Shown: positions 24,522 through 36,045 of the stretch, piece after piece
How the letters are laid out: each line of letters begins with the position of its first letter
Numbering within the stretch: the stretch's first letter is position 1
Assembly: GCF_003034985.1 (NCBI RefSeq)
Contig: NZ_PZKG01000024.1
Location: 1-49,483 of the forward strand
DNA: 49,483 nucleotides
Origin: Cereibacter changlensis JA139
GTDB lineage: Bacteria > Pseudomonadota > Alphaproteobacteria > Rhodobacterales > Rhodobacteraceae
Reading direction: 5' to 3'
Notes under the pieces: generated by a model
Told to the model about the DNA's origin: nothing
Databases searched by the model: none
What the model saw: only the letters and a program-made list of their open reading frames with translations
Translations under genes and position numbers: made by a program

Positions 24522-24559
24522 ATGCACGACCGATGCACAGGTCATGCACGACGCATGCA
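24522..24559. repeat. Four ATGCA(C) repeats with exact 11-bp period
   Basis: ATGCAC begins at 24522, 24533 and 24544, and ATGCAG at 24555, each 11 bases apart. The array lies between the divergent hisS and slyX genes. Spacing near one helical turn puts all copies on one DNA face, as for cooperative protein binding. Confidence 0.7.
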
Positions 24560-24577
24560 GAGGAAAGGAAGCGGCGG

Positions 24578-24781
24578 ATGGACAGGATGGATGCGGCCGA
24601 GGAGCAGATCGCGCATCTGACGCGGGCGGTGGAAGACCTCTCGGAGGTGGTGGCGCGGCAGTCCAAGGACATCGAGCGGCTGTCGCGCCGCGTCGGCCTG
24701 CTGCTCGAACGCGAGGCCGAACGTGAGGCCGACAGCGGCGGCGGCATCCCCCTCGCCGATCAGCGCCCGCCGCACTGGTAA
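24578..24781 (+). CDS. slyX: SlyX family protein
   Basis: A 67-residue protein, almost entirely coiled coil: heptads through EEQIAHLTRAVEDLSEVVAR and KDIERLSRRVGLLLERE. The C-terminal DQRPPHW is the conserved SlyX ending (PPPHY-like). Function is unknown. ATG 24578 is preceded by AGGAAAGGAAG. It is divergent from hisS and shares the repeat-bearing upstream region. Confidence 0.85.
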   Translation: MDRMDAAEEQIAHLTRAVEDLSEVVARQSKDIERLSRRVGLLLEREAEREADSGGGIPLADQRPPHW

Positions 24782-24823
24782 GCGGACTTTCTTATAAGCT
24801 GAATTTCAGGCCGACTTTCTTTC

Positions 24824-24890
24824 CCCTCACCTTGGAAAAATATCCTCGGGGTGGGGGTCCGGGGGAGGGGCAGACAGCCCCTCCCCCGGC
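24824..24890. repeat. Palindromic repeat element, intergenic copy
   Basis: The element begins CCCTCACCTTGGAAAAATA, continues ATCCTCGGGGTG, and ends in a perfect 11-bp hairpin (24861-24871 with 24877-24887) around loop AGACA. Related sequence occurs inside xdhA (30163-30220, same orientation) and xdhB (32219-32340, reverse orientation). Shared parts are CTCACCTTGG, GAAAAATATCCTCGGGG and GGGGCAGACAGCCCC. It can also serve as terminator of slyX. Confidence 0.75.
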
Positions 24891-24959
24891 GCTTGCCGGA
24901 AGCGCCGCATATCCCTCCGCGCCTTGCCTTTCCGCCATGCCGGTGGTGATGTGCCGCGG

Positions 24960-26021
24960 ATGCGTTTCTCCCTCCCCTTCGACCCTCTCGCCACCCTCCT
25001 GACCCTCGCCATCGGCGCGGCGGGCGGGTTGGCGGCCAAGGCGGCGGGGTTGCCGCTGGCGCTGCTGCTGGGGTCGCTGACCGCGGTGGGCTGTTCGGCG
25101 GCCTTCCGGCTCCGGCTGTTCAACCGGGCCATCGCCGTGCCGCAGAGCCTGCGCACGCTGTTCGTGCCGATCATCGGGCTGGGGATCGGCGGCTCCTTCA
25201 CGCCGGAGGTGCTGGCGCAGATGCCCGGGTGGTGGTCGAGCCTGCTGGCGCTGGGGCTCTACATCCCGATGGCGCATTACATCGGCTACCGGATCTACCG
25301 CCGTCTCGGGCCGCTCGATGCGCCGACCGCCTTCTTCGGCGCGGTGCCGGGCGGGCTGATCGAATCGGTGACGCTCGGGCAGGAGGCCGGGGCGGACGAG
25401 CGGATGCTGGTGCTCCTGCAGTTCCTGCGGCTGATCCTGACCATCGTCGCGGTGCCGCTGATCTTCAGCTGGCTCACCGGCCATGCGGTGGGCAGCAGCG
25501 CCGGGGTGAGCACCGGCGGGCACTCCCCGCTCGGCTTTGCCGATGTGCTGGTGCTGACGCTCTGCGGAGTGCTGGGGGTGGTGATCGGCACGCGGCTGAA
25601 GATGCCAGCTGCGGTGATGACCGGGCCGCTGACCCTGTCGGCGCTGGCGCATCTGGCCGGGCTGACCGAGGCGGTGCCGCCGGGCTGGGCGGTGCAGGTG
25701 ACGCAGGTCGTCATCGGCTCGGTGCTGGGCGCGCGCTTCGCCGGGCTGACCCGTGGCGCGCTGCCGATGGCGCTGCGGCTGGCGGTGGTGAATGTCAGCG
25801 CGATGATGCTCCTGGCCTTCGGCTTTGCCTTCGCGCTGGCGGGCGTGGTCGGCCAGCCCGCCATGGCGGTGTTTCTGGCCTTCGCGCCGGGCGGGCTGGC
25901 CGAGATGAGCCTGATCGCCCTGAGCCTGCAGATGAGCGTGGTCTATGTCACGGCGCATCACGTCGCGCGGATCATCTTCAGCGTGCTGGTGGCGCGGATC
26001 TTCTCCAGCCGGATCGGCTAG
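24960..26021 (+). CDS. AbrB family (AidA/AmoA-like duplicated) membrane protein
   Basis: A 353-residue polytopic membrane protein with the AbrB duplication: GGLAAKAAGLPLALLLGSL and GVVIGTRLKMPAAVMTGPL are the repeated glycine-rich helices, and GAVPGGLIE and FAPGGLAEMSL the paired loops. The family was once called putative ammonia monooxygenase; function is unknown, though transport is likely. ATG 24960 is the best start; GTG 24951 is possible. Its stop codon and the convergent dnaE stop share CTAG. Confidence 0.85.
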   Translation: MRFSLPFDPLATLLTLAIGAAGGLAAKAAGLPLALLLGSLTAVGCSAAFRLRLFNRAIAVPQSLRTLFVPIIGLGIGGSFTPEVLAQMPGWWSSLLALGLYIPMAHYIGYRIYRRLGPLDAPTAFFGAVPGGLIESVTLGQEAGADERMLVLLQFLRLILTIVAVPLIFSWLTGHAVGSSAGVSTGGHSPLGFADVLVLTLCGVLGVVIGTRLKMPAAVMTGPLTLSALAHLAGLTEAVPPGWAVQVTQVVIGSVLGARFAGLTRGALPMALRLAVVNVSAMMLLAFGFAFALAGVVGQPAMAVFLAFAPGGLAEMSLIALSLQMSVVYVTAHHVARIIFSVLVARIFSSRIG

Positions 26022-29000
26022 ATCTCCTCGATCATCACCACGCCCTGCATCGCCTTGATCGCGCCCTTGATCTGCGGCGTCACCGGGTAGTCCTTTGGCA
26101 GGGCGATGTCGATCTCCTGCCCGCTGGCCGGATCGGCGACGCAGATGGTGATCTGGCCGCGCGCCCGCCCCGCCTCGGTGACCCGGGCAAACAGCGCCGC
26201 GACCGAGGCTGCGGCCTCGGCCCGGTCGAGATGGATGCGCAGGCTGGAGCCCCCGGCTTCGGCGGCAACCGAATCGATCGGCTGGGCGGCGCGGGCCAGC
26301 AGTTTCAGCGTATCGCCTTCCAGCGTCGCCTCGACCGTCAGCACCACGTTCTTGCCGGGTTCCAGCAGGTCGCGCGCCTGTTCCAGCGTGTCGGAGAAAA
26401 CCGTGACCTCGTAGAGCCCGGTCGGATCGGAGAGCTGGACGAAGGCGAAGCGGTTGCCCTTGGCCGATTTCTTCTCCTGCCGGGACGAGACCGAGCCCGC
26501 GAGCTTGCCGATGATCGGCCCGCGCTGCGCGGCTTCGGTCAGTTCGGTCAGCGTCATCACCTTCTTGCGCTTCAAGGGCCCCATGTAATCGTCGAGCGGA
26601 TGGCCCGAGAGATAGAAGCCGATGGCCTGATGCTCCTGCGTCAGCCGCTCCACCGGCAGCCAGTCGTCACGGCTGGCCAGACGCGGTTCCGGCAGGTCGG
26701 CCCCGGCCTCGCCGAACAGCGAGACCTGGCTGGAATTCCGGGCTTCATGGATGGCGGCGCTGTAGGCGACCAGCGGATCGAGCGCCTCGAACACCCGTGC
26801 GCGGTTGGAATCGAGACAGTCGAAGGCCCCGGCGCGGGCCAGCATCTCCAAGGGGCGTTTGCCGACGCGCTTCAGGTCCACCCGGCGGGCCAGGTCGAAG
26901 AGCGTGGCGAAGGGCCGGTCGCCCCGCGCCTCGACGATCAGCCGCATGGCATCGAGGCCGACGTTCTTCAGCGCGCCGAGCCCGTAGACCACCGCCCCGT
27001 CGCGCACGGTGAAGCTGGCCAGCGAGGCGTTGACGCAGGGGGCGATCGTCTTGATGCCGAGCTTGTCGACCTCGCGCTTGTAGACGGCGAGCTTGTCGGT
27101 CAGGTGGATATCGCAGTTCATCACCCCGGCCATGAACTCGACTGGGTGATTGGCCTTGAGCCAGGCGGTCTGGTAGCTGACCACGGCATAGGCGGCGGCG
27201 TGCGACTTGTTGAAGCCGTAGTTGGCGAATTTCTCGAGAAGATCGAAGACCTCGCCCGCCTTCTTCTCCGGCACGCCATGGGTGGCCTTGGCGCCCTGGA
27301 TGAACTTCGGGCGTTCCTTGGCCATCTCCTCGGCTATCTTCTTGCCCATGGCGCGGCGCAAGAGGTCGGCGCCACCGAGGCTGTAGCCGCCCATGACCTG
27401 CGCGATCTGCATCACCTGTTCCTGATAGACGATGATGCCCTGCGTCTCCTGCAGGATGTGGTCGATGGTAGGATGGATCGACTCGAGATCCTTGAGCCCG
27501 TTCTTCACCTCGCAATAGGTCGGGATGTTCTCCATCGGGCCGGGGCGGTAGAGCGCCACCAGCGCCACGATATCCTCGATGCAGGTCGGCTTCATCCGCC
27601 GCAGCGCGTCCATCATGCCGCTGGATTCCACCTGGAAGACGGCGACGGTCTTGGCGGCGGCGTAGAGCTCGTAGGTCGGCTTGTCGTCGAGCGGGATCAT
27701 CGAGATGTCGACCTCGACGCCGCGCAGCTTCATCAGGTCCAGCGCATTCTGGATCACGGTGAGGGTCTTCAGCCCGAGGAAGTCGAACTTCACCAGCCCC
27801 GCCGCCTCGACCCATTTCATGTTGAACTGGGTCGCCGGCATGTCCGACCGCGGATCCTGATAGAGCGGCACCAGCTCGTCCAATGGCCGGTCGCCGATCA
27901 CCACGCCTGCGGCATGGGTGGAGGCGTTGCGCAGCAACCCCTCGATCTGCTGGCCGTAGTCCAGGAGACGCTGCACCACCTCCTCGGCCTTGGCCGCCTC
28001 GCGCAGCCGCGGCTCGTCGGCCAGCGCCTTCTGGATCGAGACCGGCTTCACCCCCTCGACCGGGATCATCTTCGACAGACGGTCCACCTGCCCGTAGGGC
28101 ATCTGCAGCACCCGCCCCACGTCGCGCACCGCCGCCTTGGACAGGAGCGCGCCGAAGGTGATGATCTGCCCCACCTTGTCGCGGCCATATTTGCCCTGCA
28201 CATACTGGATCACCTCTTCGCGGCGATCCATGCAGAAGTCGATGTCGAAGTCGGGCATCGACACCCGCTCGGGGTTCAGGAAGCGCTCGAACAGCAGGTT
28301 GTAGCGCAGGGGGTCGAGGTCGGTGATGGTCAGCGCATAGGCCACCAGCGAACCCGCCCCCGAGCCGCGGCCCGGACCGACGGGAATGCCCTGCGCCTTG
28401 GCCCATTTGATGAAATCGGCCACGATGAGGAAGTAGCCCGGAAAGCCCATCTGCTCGATGATGCCGAGCTCGAAGGCCAGCCGCGCCTCGTACTCCGCCA
28501 CTGGCACGGCATGGGGGATGATCGCCAGCCGCGCGGCCAGACCCTCCTGCGCCTGACGGCGCAGTTCCACCACCTCGTCATCGGCGAATTTCGGCAGGAT
28601 CGGCGGGCGCTTGGCCACCTTGAAGGCGCAGCGCCGGGCGATCTCCACCGTGCTCTCCAAGGCCTCGGGCAGATCGGCGAAGAGCGCGCACATCTCGGCT
28701 TCGGTCTTGAAGTAGTGCTGCGGCGTCAGGCGGCGGCGGGGCGCCTGCTGGTCGACATAGGCGCCTTCCGCGATGCAGATCAGCGCGTCGTGGGCCTCGT
28801 ACATCTCGGACTTGGGGAAATAGACGTCGTTGGTGGCGACCAGCGGCAGGCCCAGCGCATAGGCCAGCTCCACCAGCCCCTGCTCGGAGGCGCGCTCCGC
28901 CTCGGGGAGCCGCCCGCCCTCGCCCGGATGGCGCTGCAGCTCGACATAGAGCCGGTCGCCGAAGATCGCCTGCAGCCGGCGCATCAGCGCCTCGGCCTTG

Positions 29001-29461
29001 GGCCCCTGCCCGGCCTGCAGGAACCTGCCCACCGGCCCCTCGGCCCCGCCAGTGAGGCAGATCAGCCCCTCGGCATGGGTTTCGAGCTGCTCGAGGCTGA
29101 CCTGCGGCAGCTGCCCGCCGGTGCCGATATAGAGGCAGGAGTTCAGCTTCATCAGGTTCATGTAGCCGCGCTCGGACTGCGCCAGCAGCACGACCGACGC
29201 CGGGGCGCGCGGCTTTTCCCCCACCGCCGCCGGATCGAAGCAGACCGAGATCTGGCAGCCGACGATCGGCTGGATGCCCGCGCCGCTGGCCAGCACCGAA
29301 AATTCCAGCGCGGCGAACATGTTGTTGCTGTCGGTCACGGCCACGGCCGGCATAGCCTGCGCGGTGCAGAGGCCGATCAGCTTCTTCACCGGCACCGCGC
29401 CTTCCAGCAGCGAATGTTCGGTATGGGTGCGGAGATGGATGAATCGGGGCGCGTTCGACAT
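26018..29461 (-). CDS. dnaE: DNA polymerase III subunit alpha
   Basis: A 1147-residue replicative polymerase. The PHP domain opens with FIHLRTHTEHSLLEGA. The polymerase core includes GPGRGSGAGSLVAYAL and the catalytic aspartates in MPDFDIDFCMDRREEV. Fingers and helix-hairpin-helix regions follow, then the OB domain (IIGKLAGSVSSRQEKKSAKG) and a C-terminal tail ending IEEI. Length is normal for DnaE1. The start at 29461 is 216 bases from divergent xdhA. The 3' end overlaps that of the AbrB-like gene. Confidence 0.97.
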   Translation of the reverse strand: MSNAPRFIHLRTHTEHSLLEGAVPVKKLIGLCTAQAMPAVAVTDSNNMFAALEFSVLASGAGIQPIVGCQISVCFDPAAVGEKPRAPASVVLLAQSERGYMNLMKLNSCLYIGTGGQLPQVSLEQLETHAEGLICLTGGAEGPVGRFLQAGQGPKAEALMRRLQAIFGDRLYVELQRHPGEGGRLPEAERASEQGLVELAYALGLPLVATNDVYFPKSEMYEAHDALICIAEGAYVDQQAPRRRLTPQHYFKTEAEMCALFADLPEALESTVEIARRCAFKVAKRPPILPKFADDEVVELRRQAQEGLAARLAIIPHAVPVAEYEARLAFELGIIEQMGFPGYFLIVADFIKWAKAQGIPVGPGRGSGAGSLVAYALTITDLDPLRYNLLFERFLNPERVSMPDFDIDFCMDRREEVIQYVQGKYGRDKVGQIITFGALLSKAAVRDVGRVLQMPYGQVDRLSKMIPVEGVKPVSIQKALADEPRLREAAKAEEVVQRLLDYGQQIEGLLRNASTHAAGVVIGDRPLDELVPLYQDPRSDMPATQFNMKWVEAAGLVKFDFLGLKTLTVIQNALDLMKLRGVEVDISMIPLDDKPTYELYAAAKTVAVFQVESSGMMDALRRMKPTCIEDIVALVALYRPGPMENIPTYCEVKNGLKDLESIHPTIDHILQETQGIIVYQEQVMQIAQVMGGYSLGGADLLRRAMGKKIAEEMAKERPKFIQGAKATHGVPEKKAGEVFDLLEKFANYGFNKSHAAAYAVVSYQTAWLKANHPVEFMAGVMNCDIHLTDKLAVYKREVDKLGIKTIAPCVNASLASFTVRDGAVVYGLGALKNVGLDAMRLIVEARGDRPFATLFDLARRVDLKRVGKRPLEMLARAGAFDCLDSNRARVFEALDPLVAYSAAIHEARNSSQVSLFGEAGADLPEPRLASRDDWLPVERLTQEHQAIGFYLSGHPLDDYMGPLKRKKVMTLTELTEAAQRGPIIGKLAGSVSSRQEKKSAKGNRFAFVQLSDPTGLYEVTVFSDTLEQARDLLEPGKNVVLTVEATLEGDTLKLLARAAQPIDSVAAEAGGSSLRIHLDRAEAAASVAALFARVTEAGRARGQITICVADPASGQEIDIALPKDYPVTPQIKGAIKAMQGVVMIEEI

Positions 29462-29677
29462 GGCGGCACCCTAGCCGAGCCGTGGGCCGGGCGGAACCCT
29501 GCGTGGATTTTGCGCCGCCCCGGCGCGCGGTGACGCAGCGATGCGAAGACAGCCCTTGCCATGTGCCCGGCGCAAAGGCTTCATGGTGTCGCACCACCCC
29601 CGCTTTACGCCGCATCGGGCGGGCTGGCGCAGGCCCTGCCGGGGCCACGGGATGCAGAGAAGGCGGCAGGTTACCCT
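29462..29677. promoter_or_regulatory. Divergent intergenic region of dnaE and xdhA
   Basis: This 216-bp region must hold the promoters of dnaE (minus) and the xdh operon (plus). I see no convincing -35/-10 pair, dyad or purine riboswitch fold. The sequence is GC-rich throughout. Confidence 0.35.
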
Positions 29678-31068
29678 ATGACGGACATCGCGTTTCACCT
29701 GAACGGAACGCCGGTGCGTGTTTCGGGAGCATCTCCCACGCGCACCCTTCTCGACTGGCTGCGCGAGGAGCGCGGGCTGACCGGCACCAAGGAGGGCTGC
29801 AACGAGGGCGATTGCGGCGCCTGCACCGTGATGGTGACCGACGAGACCGGCCCGCGCGCGCTGAACGCCTGCATCCTGTTCCTGCCGCAGCTGCAGGGCA
29901 AGGCGATCCGCACGGTCGAGGGCATCGCCGGTCCCGAAGGCCAGCCGCATCCGGTGCAGCAGGCGATGGTGGCCGAACACGGCAGCCAATGCGGCTTCTG
30001 CACCCCGGGCTTCGTCGTCTCGATGGCCGTGGCCCATGCACAGGGCCGCACCGACCATGACGACGTGCTGGCCGGCAATCTCTGCCGCTGCACCGGCTAC
30101 GCCCCGATCATCCGCGCAGCCAAAGCCGCGGAAGGCGCGCCGGTCCCCGACTGGTTCTCTGCCCCTCTCACCTTGGCCCAAACGCACCCCGAGGAGGGGG
30201 CAGACAGCCCCCTCCCCGACGCTCTCCGCCCGCGCGGCATCGCCGAGCTGGCGGACCTCTACGCCGCCCATCCCGAGGCCACGCTGATCGCCGGGGCGAC
30301 CGATGTGGGCCTCTGGGTGACGAAGGAGCTGCGGGAGCTGCCGCTGCCGATCTTCCTCAACGGCATCGCCGAGCTGGCGCGGATCGAGCGGCAGGGCGAC
30401 AAGCTGCGGATCGGCGCCGGGGTGACGATGGCGGCGCTGCGCGACGCGGTGCGCGACCTGCACCCCAGCCTCGGCGAATTGCTGCGCCGCTTTGCCAGCG
30501 AGCAGATCCGCAACGCGGCGACCGTCGGTGGCAATATCGCCAATGGCTCGCCGATCGGTGACACGCCGCCCGCGCTGATCGCGCTGGGCGCGGTGCTGCA
30601 TCTGCGGCAGGGCGAGGCGACGCGCGACCTGCCGCTCGAGGCCTTCTTCCTCGACTACCGCAAGCAGGACCGCCGCCCGGGCGAGTTCGTCGAGGCGGTG
30701 ACGATCCCCGCCGAGGCCCCGGCCCTGCGCTGCTACAAGCTGTCGAAACGCTTCGATCAGGACATCTCGGCGGTCTGCGGCTGCTTCAACGTGACCGTCG
30801 CGGAGGGCCGCGTGACCGCCGCCCGCATCGCCTTCGGCGGCATGGCGGGCATCCCGAAACGCGCCGCGGCGGTGGAAGCGGCGCTGCTGGGCCAGCCCTG
30901 GGGCGAGGCCGCGGTGGCCGCCGCCCTGCCCGCCTTTGCCGCCGATTTCACCCCGCTCAGCGACATGCGCGCCTCGGCGGGCTACCGGCTGCAGGCGGCG
31001 CAGAACATGCTCACGCGCTATCTCCACGATCTTGCCGGGCGACCTGTCTCGGTGCTGGAGGTGCAGCC

Positions 31069-31072
<4 letters not shown>
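29678..31072 (+). CDS. xdhA: Xanthine dehydrogenase small subunit (2Fe-2S and FAD)
   Basis: A 464-residue subunit. The plant-type 2Fe-2S domain has C41, C46, C49 and C65 ([11 protein letters not shown]). The second cluster domain has C105, C108, C136 and C138 (CGFC, CRC). The FAD domain shows [12 protein letters not shown] and [14 protein letters not shown]. Residues about 162-181, linking these parts, are encoded by a copy of the palindromic repeat found at 24824. With XdhB it oxidises hypoxanthine and xanthine to urate with NAD+. Start ATG 29678 gives the family length. xdhB follows by ATGA overlap. Confidence 0.95.
30163..30220 (+). repeat. Palindromic repeat element inside xdhA, in frame
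   Basis: The element has CTCACCTTGG at its start and a perfect 9-bp hairpin GGAGGGGGC / GCCCCCTCC (30193-30201, 30207-30215) with loop AGACA. It is in the same orientation as the intergenic copy at 24824. It keeps the xdhA frame open and encodes the linker between iron-sulfur and FAD domains, where length changes are tolerated. Confidence 0.7.
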
Positions 31073-33583
<2,511 letters not shown>

Positions 33584-33591
<8 letters not shown>

Positions 33592-34522
33592 GCGGGGCTT
33601 CGATCTGGCGGGGCTGCGGGCCGCGGTCGAGGCCCGGGGCCGCGTGGCCCGCGTGGTCGTGGCCGCCGGCGACGGATCGAGCCCGCGCGAGGCCGGGGCG
33701 GCAATGCTGGTCTGGCAGGGCGGCGCCTCGGGCACCATCGGCGGCGGGGCGCTGGAATGGGAGGCCATGGCGCGGGCGCGGGCGATGCTCGACGCGGGCG
33801 GGCGGCGGCTGGAGCGGGTGGCGCTCGGCCCGTCGATCGGCCAGTGCTGCGGCGGGGCGGTGAGCCTGCTGACCGAGGTCTATGATGCCGGAGCGGTGGC
33901 GGCGCTGGACGGGCCGGTGATCGCACGCGGGCCGGGAGAGATGCCGCTGGCGGTGAAGCGGCTCCTGGCGCGGGCGCGTGGCGAAGGGCTGCTGCCGGAG
34001 CCGCAGCTGGTGCAGGGCTGGATGGTCGAGCCTGTGGCGCGGGTGGACCGGCAGATCTGGATCTGGGGCGCGGGCCATGTCGGGCGGGCGCTGGTGGCAG
34101 TGCTGGCGCCCTTGCCGGGGCTGGCGCTGACATGGGTCGATGCCGGGGCGGAGCGGTTTCCCGATGCCGTGCCGGAGGGGGTGACGGTGCTTTGGGCCGC
34201 GGCGCCGGAGGCTCTGGCGGGCCATGCGCCGCGCGGGGCGGAGCATCTGGTGCTGACCTATTCGCATGCGCTGGATCTGGAGCTGTGTCATCGGCTGCTG
34301 GGGCATGGCTTTGCCGCGCTGGGTCTGATCGGGTCCGAGACCAAGGCCGCGCGCTTCCGGTCGCGGCTGCGCGCGCTCGGTCATGGCGATGCGCAGATTT
34401 CGCGCATCCTGTGCCCTATCGGTGACAAATCGCTCGGCAAGCATCCGCAGGCGATTGCGCTTGGCGTGGCGGTAGCGTTGCTGGGACAGAGACGACCAAC
34501 CGAGACGGAGATCGCGGTATGA
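33584..34522 (+). CDS. xdhC: Xanthine dehydrogenase accessory protein XdhC
   Basis: A 312-residue cytoplasmic chaperone that binds molybdenum cofactor, promotes its sulfuration and inserts it into XdhB. It shows the N-terminal XdhC/CoxI domain (AAGDGSSPREAGAAMLV, GTIGGGALEWEA, IGQCCGGAVSLLTE) and a Rossmann-like C-terminal domain (IWIWGAGHVGRALV, FAALGLIGSETKAARFRSRL). GTG 33584 is chosen; it overlaps the xdhB end by eight bases. The 3' end overlaps the ABC ATPase start by ATGA. Confidence 0.94.
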
Positions 34523-36045
34523 CAACGGGGGACCTTCTGCGCGTCGAGGGGCTGACCAAGGCCTATCCGGGCGTGGTGGCCAACAGCGACGTGTCCTTTG
34601 CCATCAAGCCGGGCGAGGTGCATGCCCTGCTGGGCGAGAACGGCGCGGGGAAATCGACGCTGGTCAAGATGATCTACGGGCTGGTGCGACCGGATCACGG
34701 GCGGATGCTGCTGCGCGGCGCGGAGTATGCGCCGGCCGAGCCGCGGGCGGCGCGGGCCTCGGGCGTGGCGATGGTGTTCCAGCATTTCTCGCTGTTCGAG
34801 GCGCTGAACGTCGCCGAGAACGTGGCGCTGGGGATGGAGAACCCGCCGAAGCTGCGCGAGCTGGCGGGCAAGATCCGGCAGGTGTCGCAGGATTACGGGC
34901 TGCCGCTGGACCCCTCGCGCATGGTGGGCGACCTGAGCGCCGGCGAGCGGCAGCGGGTGGAGATCATCCGTTGTCTGCTGCAGGACCCGAAGCTGTTGAT
35001 CATGGACGAGCCGACCTCGGTGCTGACGCCGCAGGAGGTGGAAATCCTGTTCCAGACGCTGCGGCAGCTCTCGGCGGAGGGGACGGCGATCCTCTATATC
35101 TCGCACAAGCTGGAGGAGATCCGGGCGCTCTGCGACGAGGCGACGATCCTCAGGCGCGGCAAGGTGGTCGCCACCTGCACGCCGCGCGACCGCTCGGCGC
35201 GGGAGATGGCGGAGCTGATGGTGGGCACGGTGCTGACCCCGCCCGCCCGCAGCGGCACGGCCAAGGGGGCGGTGGCGCTGGAGGTGGCGGGGCTGACGGT
35301 GGACTCGCCCATCCCCTTCGGCACCTCGCTGAAGAACGTGAGCTTCAAGGTGCAGCGCGGCGAGGTCCTGGGCATCGCCGGGGTGGCGGGCAACGGGCAG
35401 GACGAGCTGCTGCTGGCGCTGTCGGGCGAGTTGCGCTCGGGCGTGGATGCGGTGCAGATCGCCGGCGTCGGCATGGGAACGGCCGGGCCGAACGAGCGGC
35501 GGCGCGCGGGGCTCGTCTCGGCCCCCGAGGAGCGGCTGGGCCATGCGGCGGCGCCCGACATGTCCTTGGTGGAAAACGCGCTCCTGTCGGGCGATACCCG
35601 CAAGGGGCTGACGCGGCACGGCTTCATCGACTGGGGCAAGACGCGGGCCTTTGCCGAGGAGATCGTCAAGGAGTTCGACGTGCGCACGCCGGGCACATGG
35701 GTCGCGGCGCGGGCGCTTTCGGGCGGCAACCTGCAGAAATTCGTCGTGGGCCGGGAGCTGTCACAGGCGCCGTCGGTGATCGTCATCAACCAGCCGACAT
35801 GGGGCGTCGATGCCTCGGCGGCCGCGGCGATCCGGCAGGCGATCCTCGACCGGGCGGCGGAGGGGGCGGCGGTGGTGGTGATCAGTCAGGATCTTGACGA
35901 GCTTCTGGAAATCGCCGACCGCTTCGCCGCGCTGAACGAGGGGCGGCTGAGCGCACCGCGTCCGGTGCAGGGGCTGACCATCGACGAGATCGGCCTGATG
36001 ATGGGCGGCGCGCATGGCATGGAGGTGGCGCATGGTCATGCTTGA
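34519..36045 (+). CDS. ABC transporter ATP-binding protein, purine/nucleoside type, two domains
   Basis: A 508-residue ATPase with two ABC cassettes. The first has Walker A GENGAGKST, signature LSAGERQRVE and Walker B LLIMDEPTSVL. The second is degenerate: Walker A position GVAGNGQDELL and signature LSGGNLQKF, with INQPTWGVD replacing Walker B. This pattern is standard for the BmpA-linked nucleoside importers (YufO/NupO-like). It starts inside the xdhC end, so import and oxidation genes share one message. Substrate is inferred as xanthine, hypoxanthine or a nucleoside. Confidence 0.93.
   Translation: MTTGDLLRVEGLTKAYPGVVANSDVSFAIKPGEVHALLGENGAGKSTLVKMIYGLVRPDHGRMLLRGAEYAPAEPRAARASGVAMVFQHFSLFEALNVAENVALGMENPPKLRELAGKIRQVSQDYGLPLDPSRMVGDLSAGERQRVEIIRCLLQDPKLLIMDEPTSVLTPQEVEILFQTLRQLSAEGTAILYISHKLEEIRALCDEATILRRGKVVATCTPRDRSAREMAELMVGTVLTPPARSGTAKGAVALEVAGLTVDSPIPFGTSLKNVSFKVQRGEVLGIAGVAGNGQDELLLALSGELRSGVDAVQIAGVGMGTAGPNERRRAGLVSAPEERLGHAAAPDMSLVENALLSGDTRKGLTRHGFIDWGKTRAFAEEIVKEFDVRTPGTWVAARALSGGNLQKFVVGRELSQAPSVIVINQPTWGVDASAAAAIRQAILDRAAEGAAVVVISQDLDELLEIADRFAALNEGRLSAPRPVQGLTIDEIGLMMGGAHGMEVAHGHA

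Noticed and set aside
24522-24559. CRISPR array or replication iterons
   Set aside because: The repeats are only 6 bp with 5-bp gaps; no cas or rep genes are near. Reported as a phased regulatory repeat instead.
25229-29533. 1434-residue plus-strand frame across the AbrB-like gene and dnaE
   Set aside because: It is antisense to dnaE over most of its length, and dnaE has full catalytic motifs.
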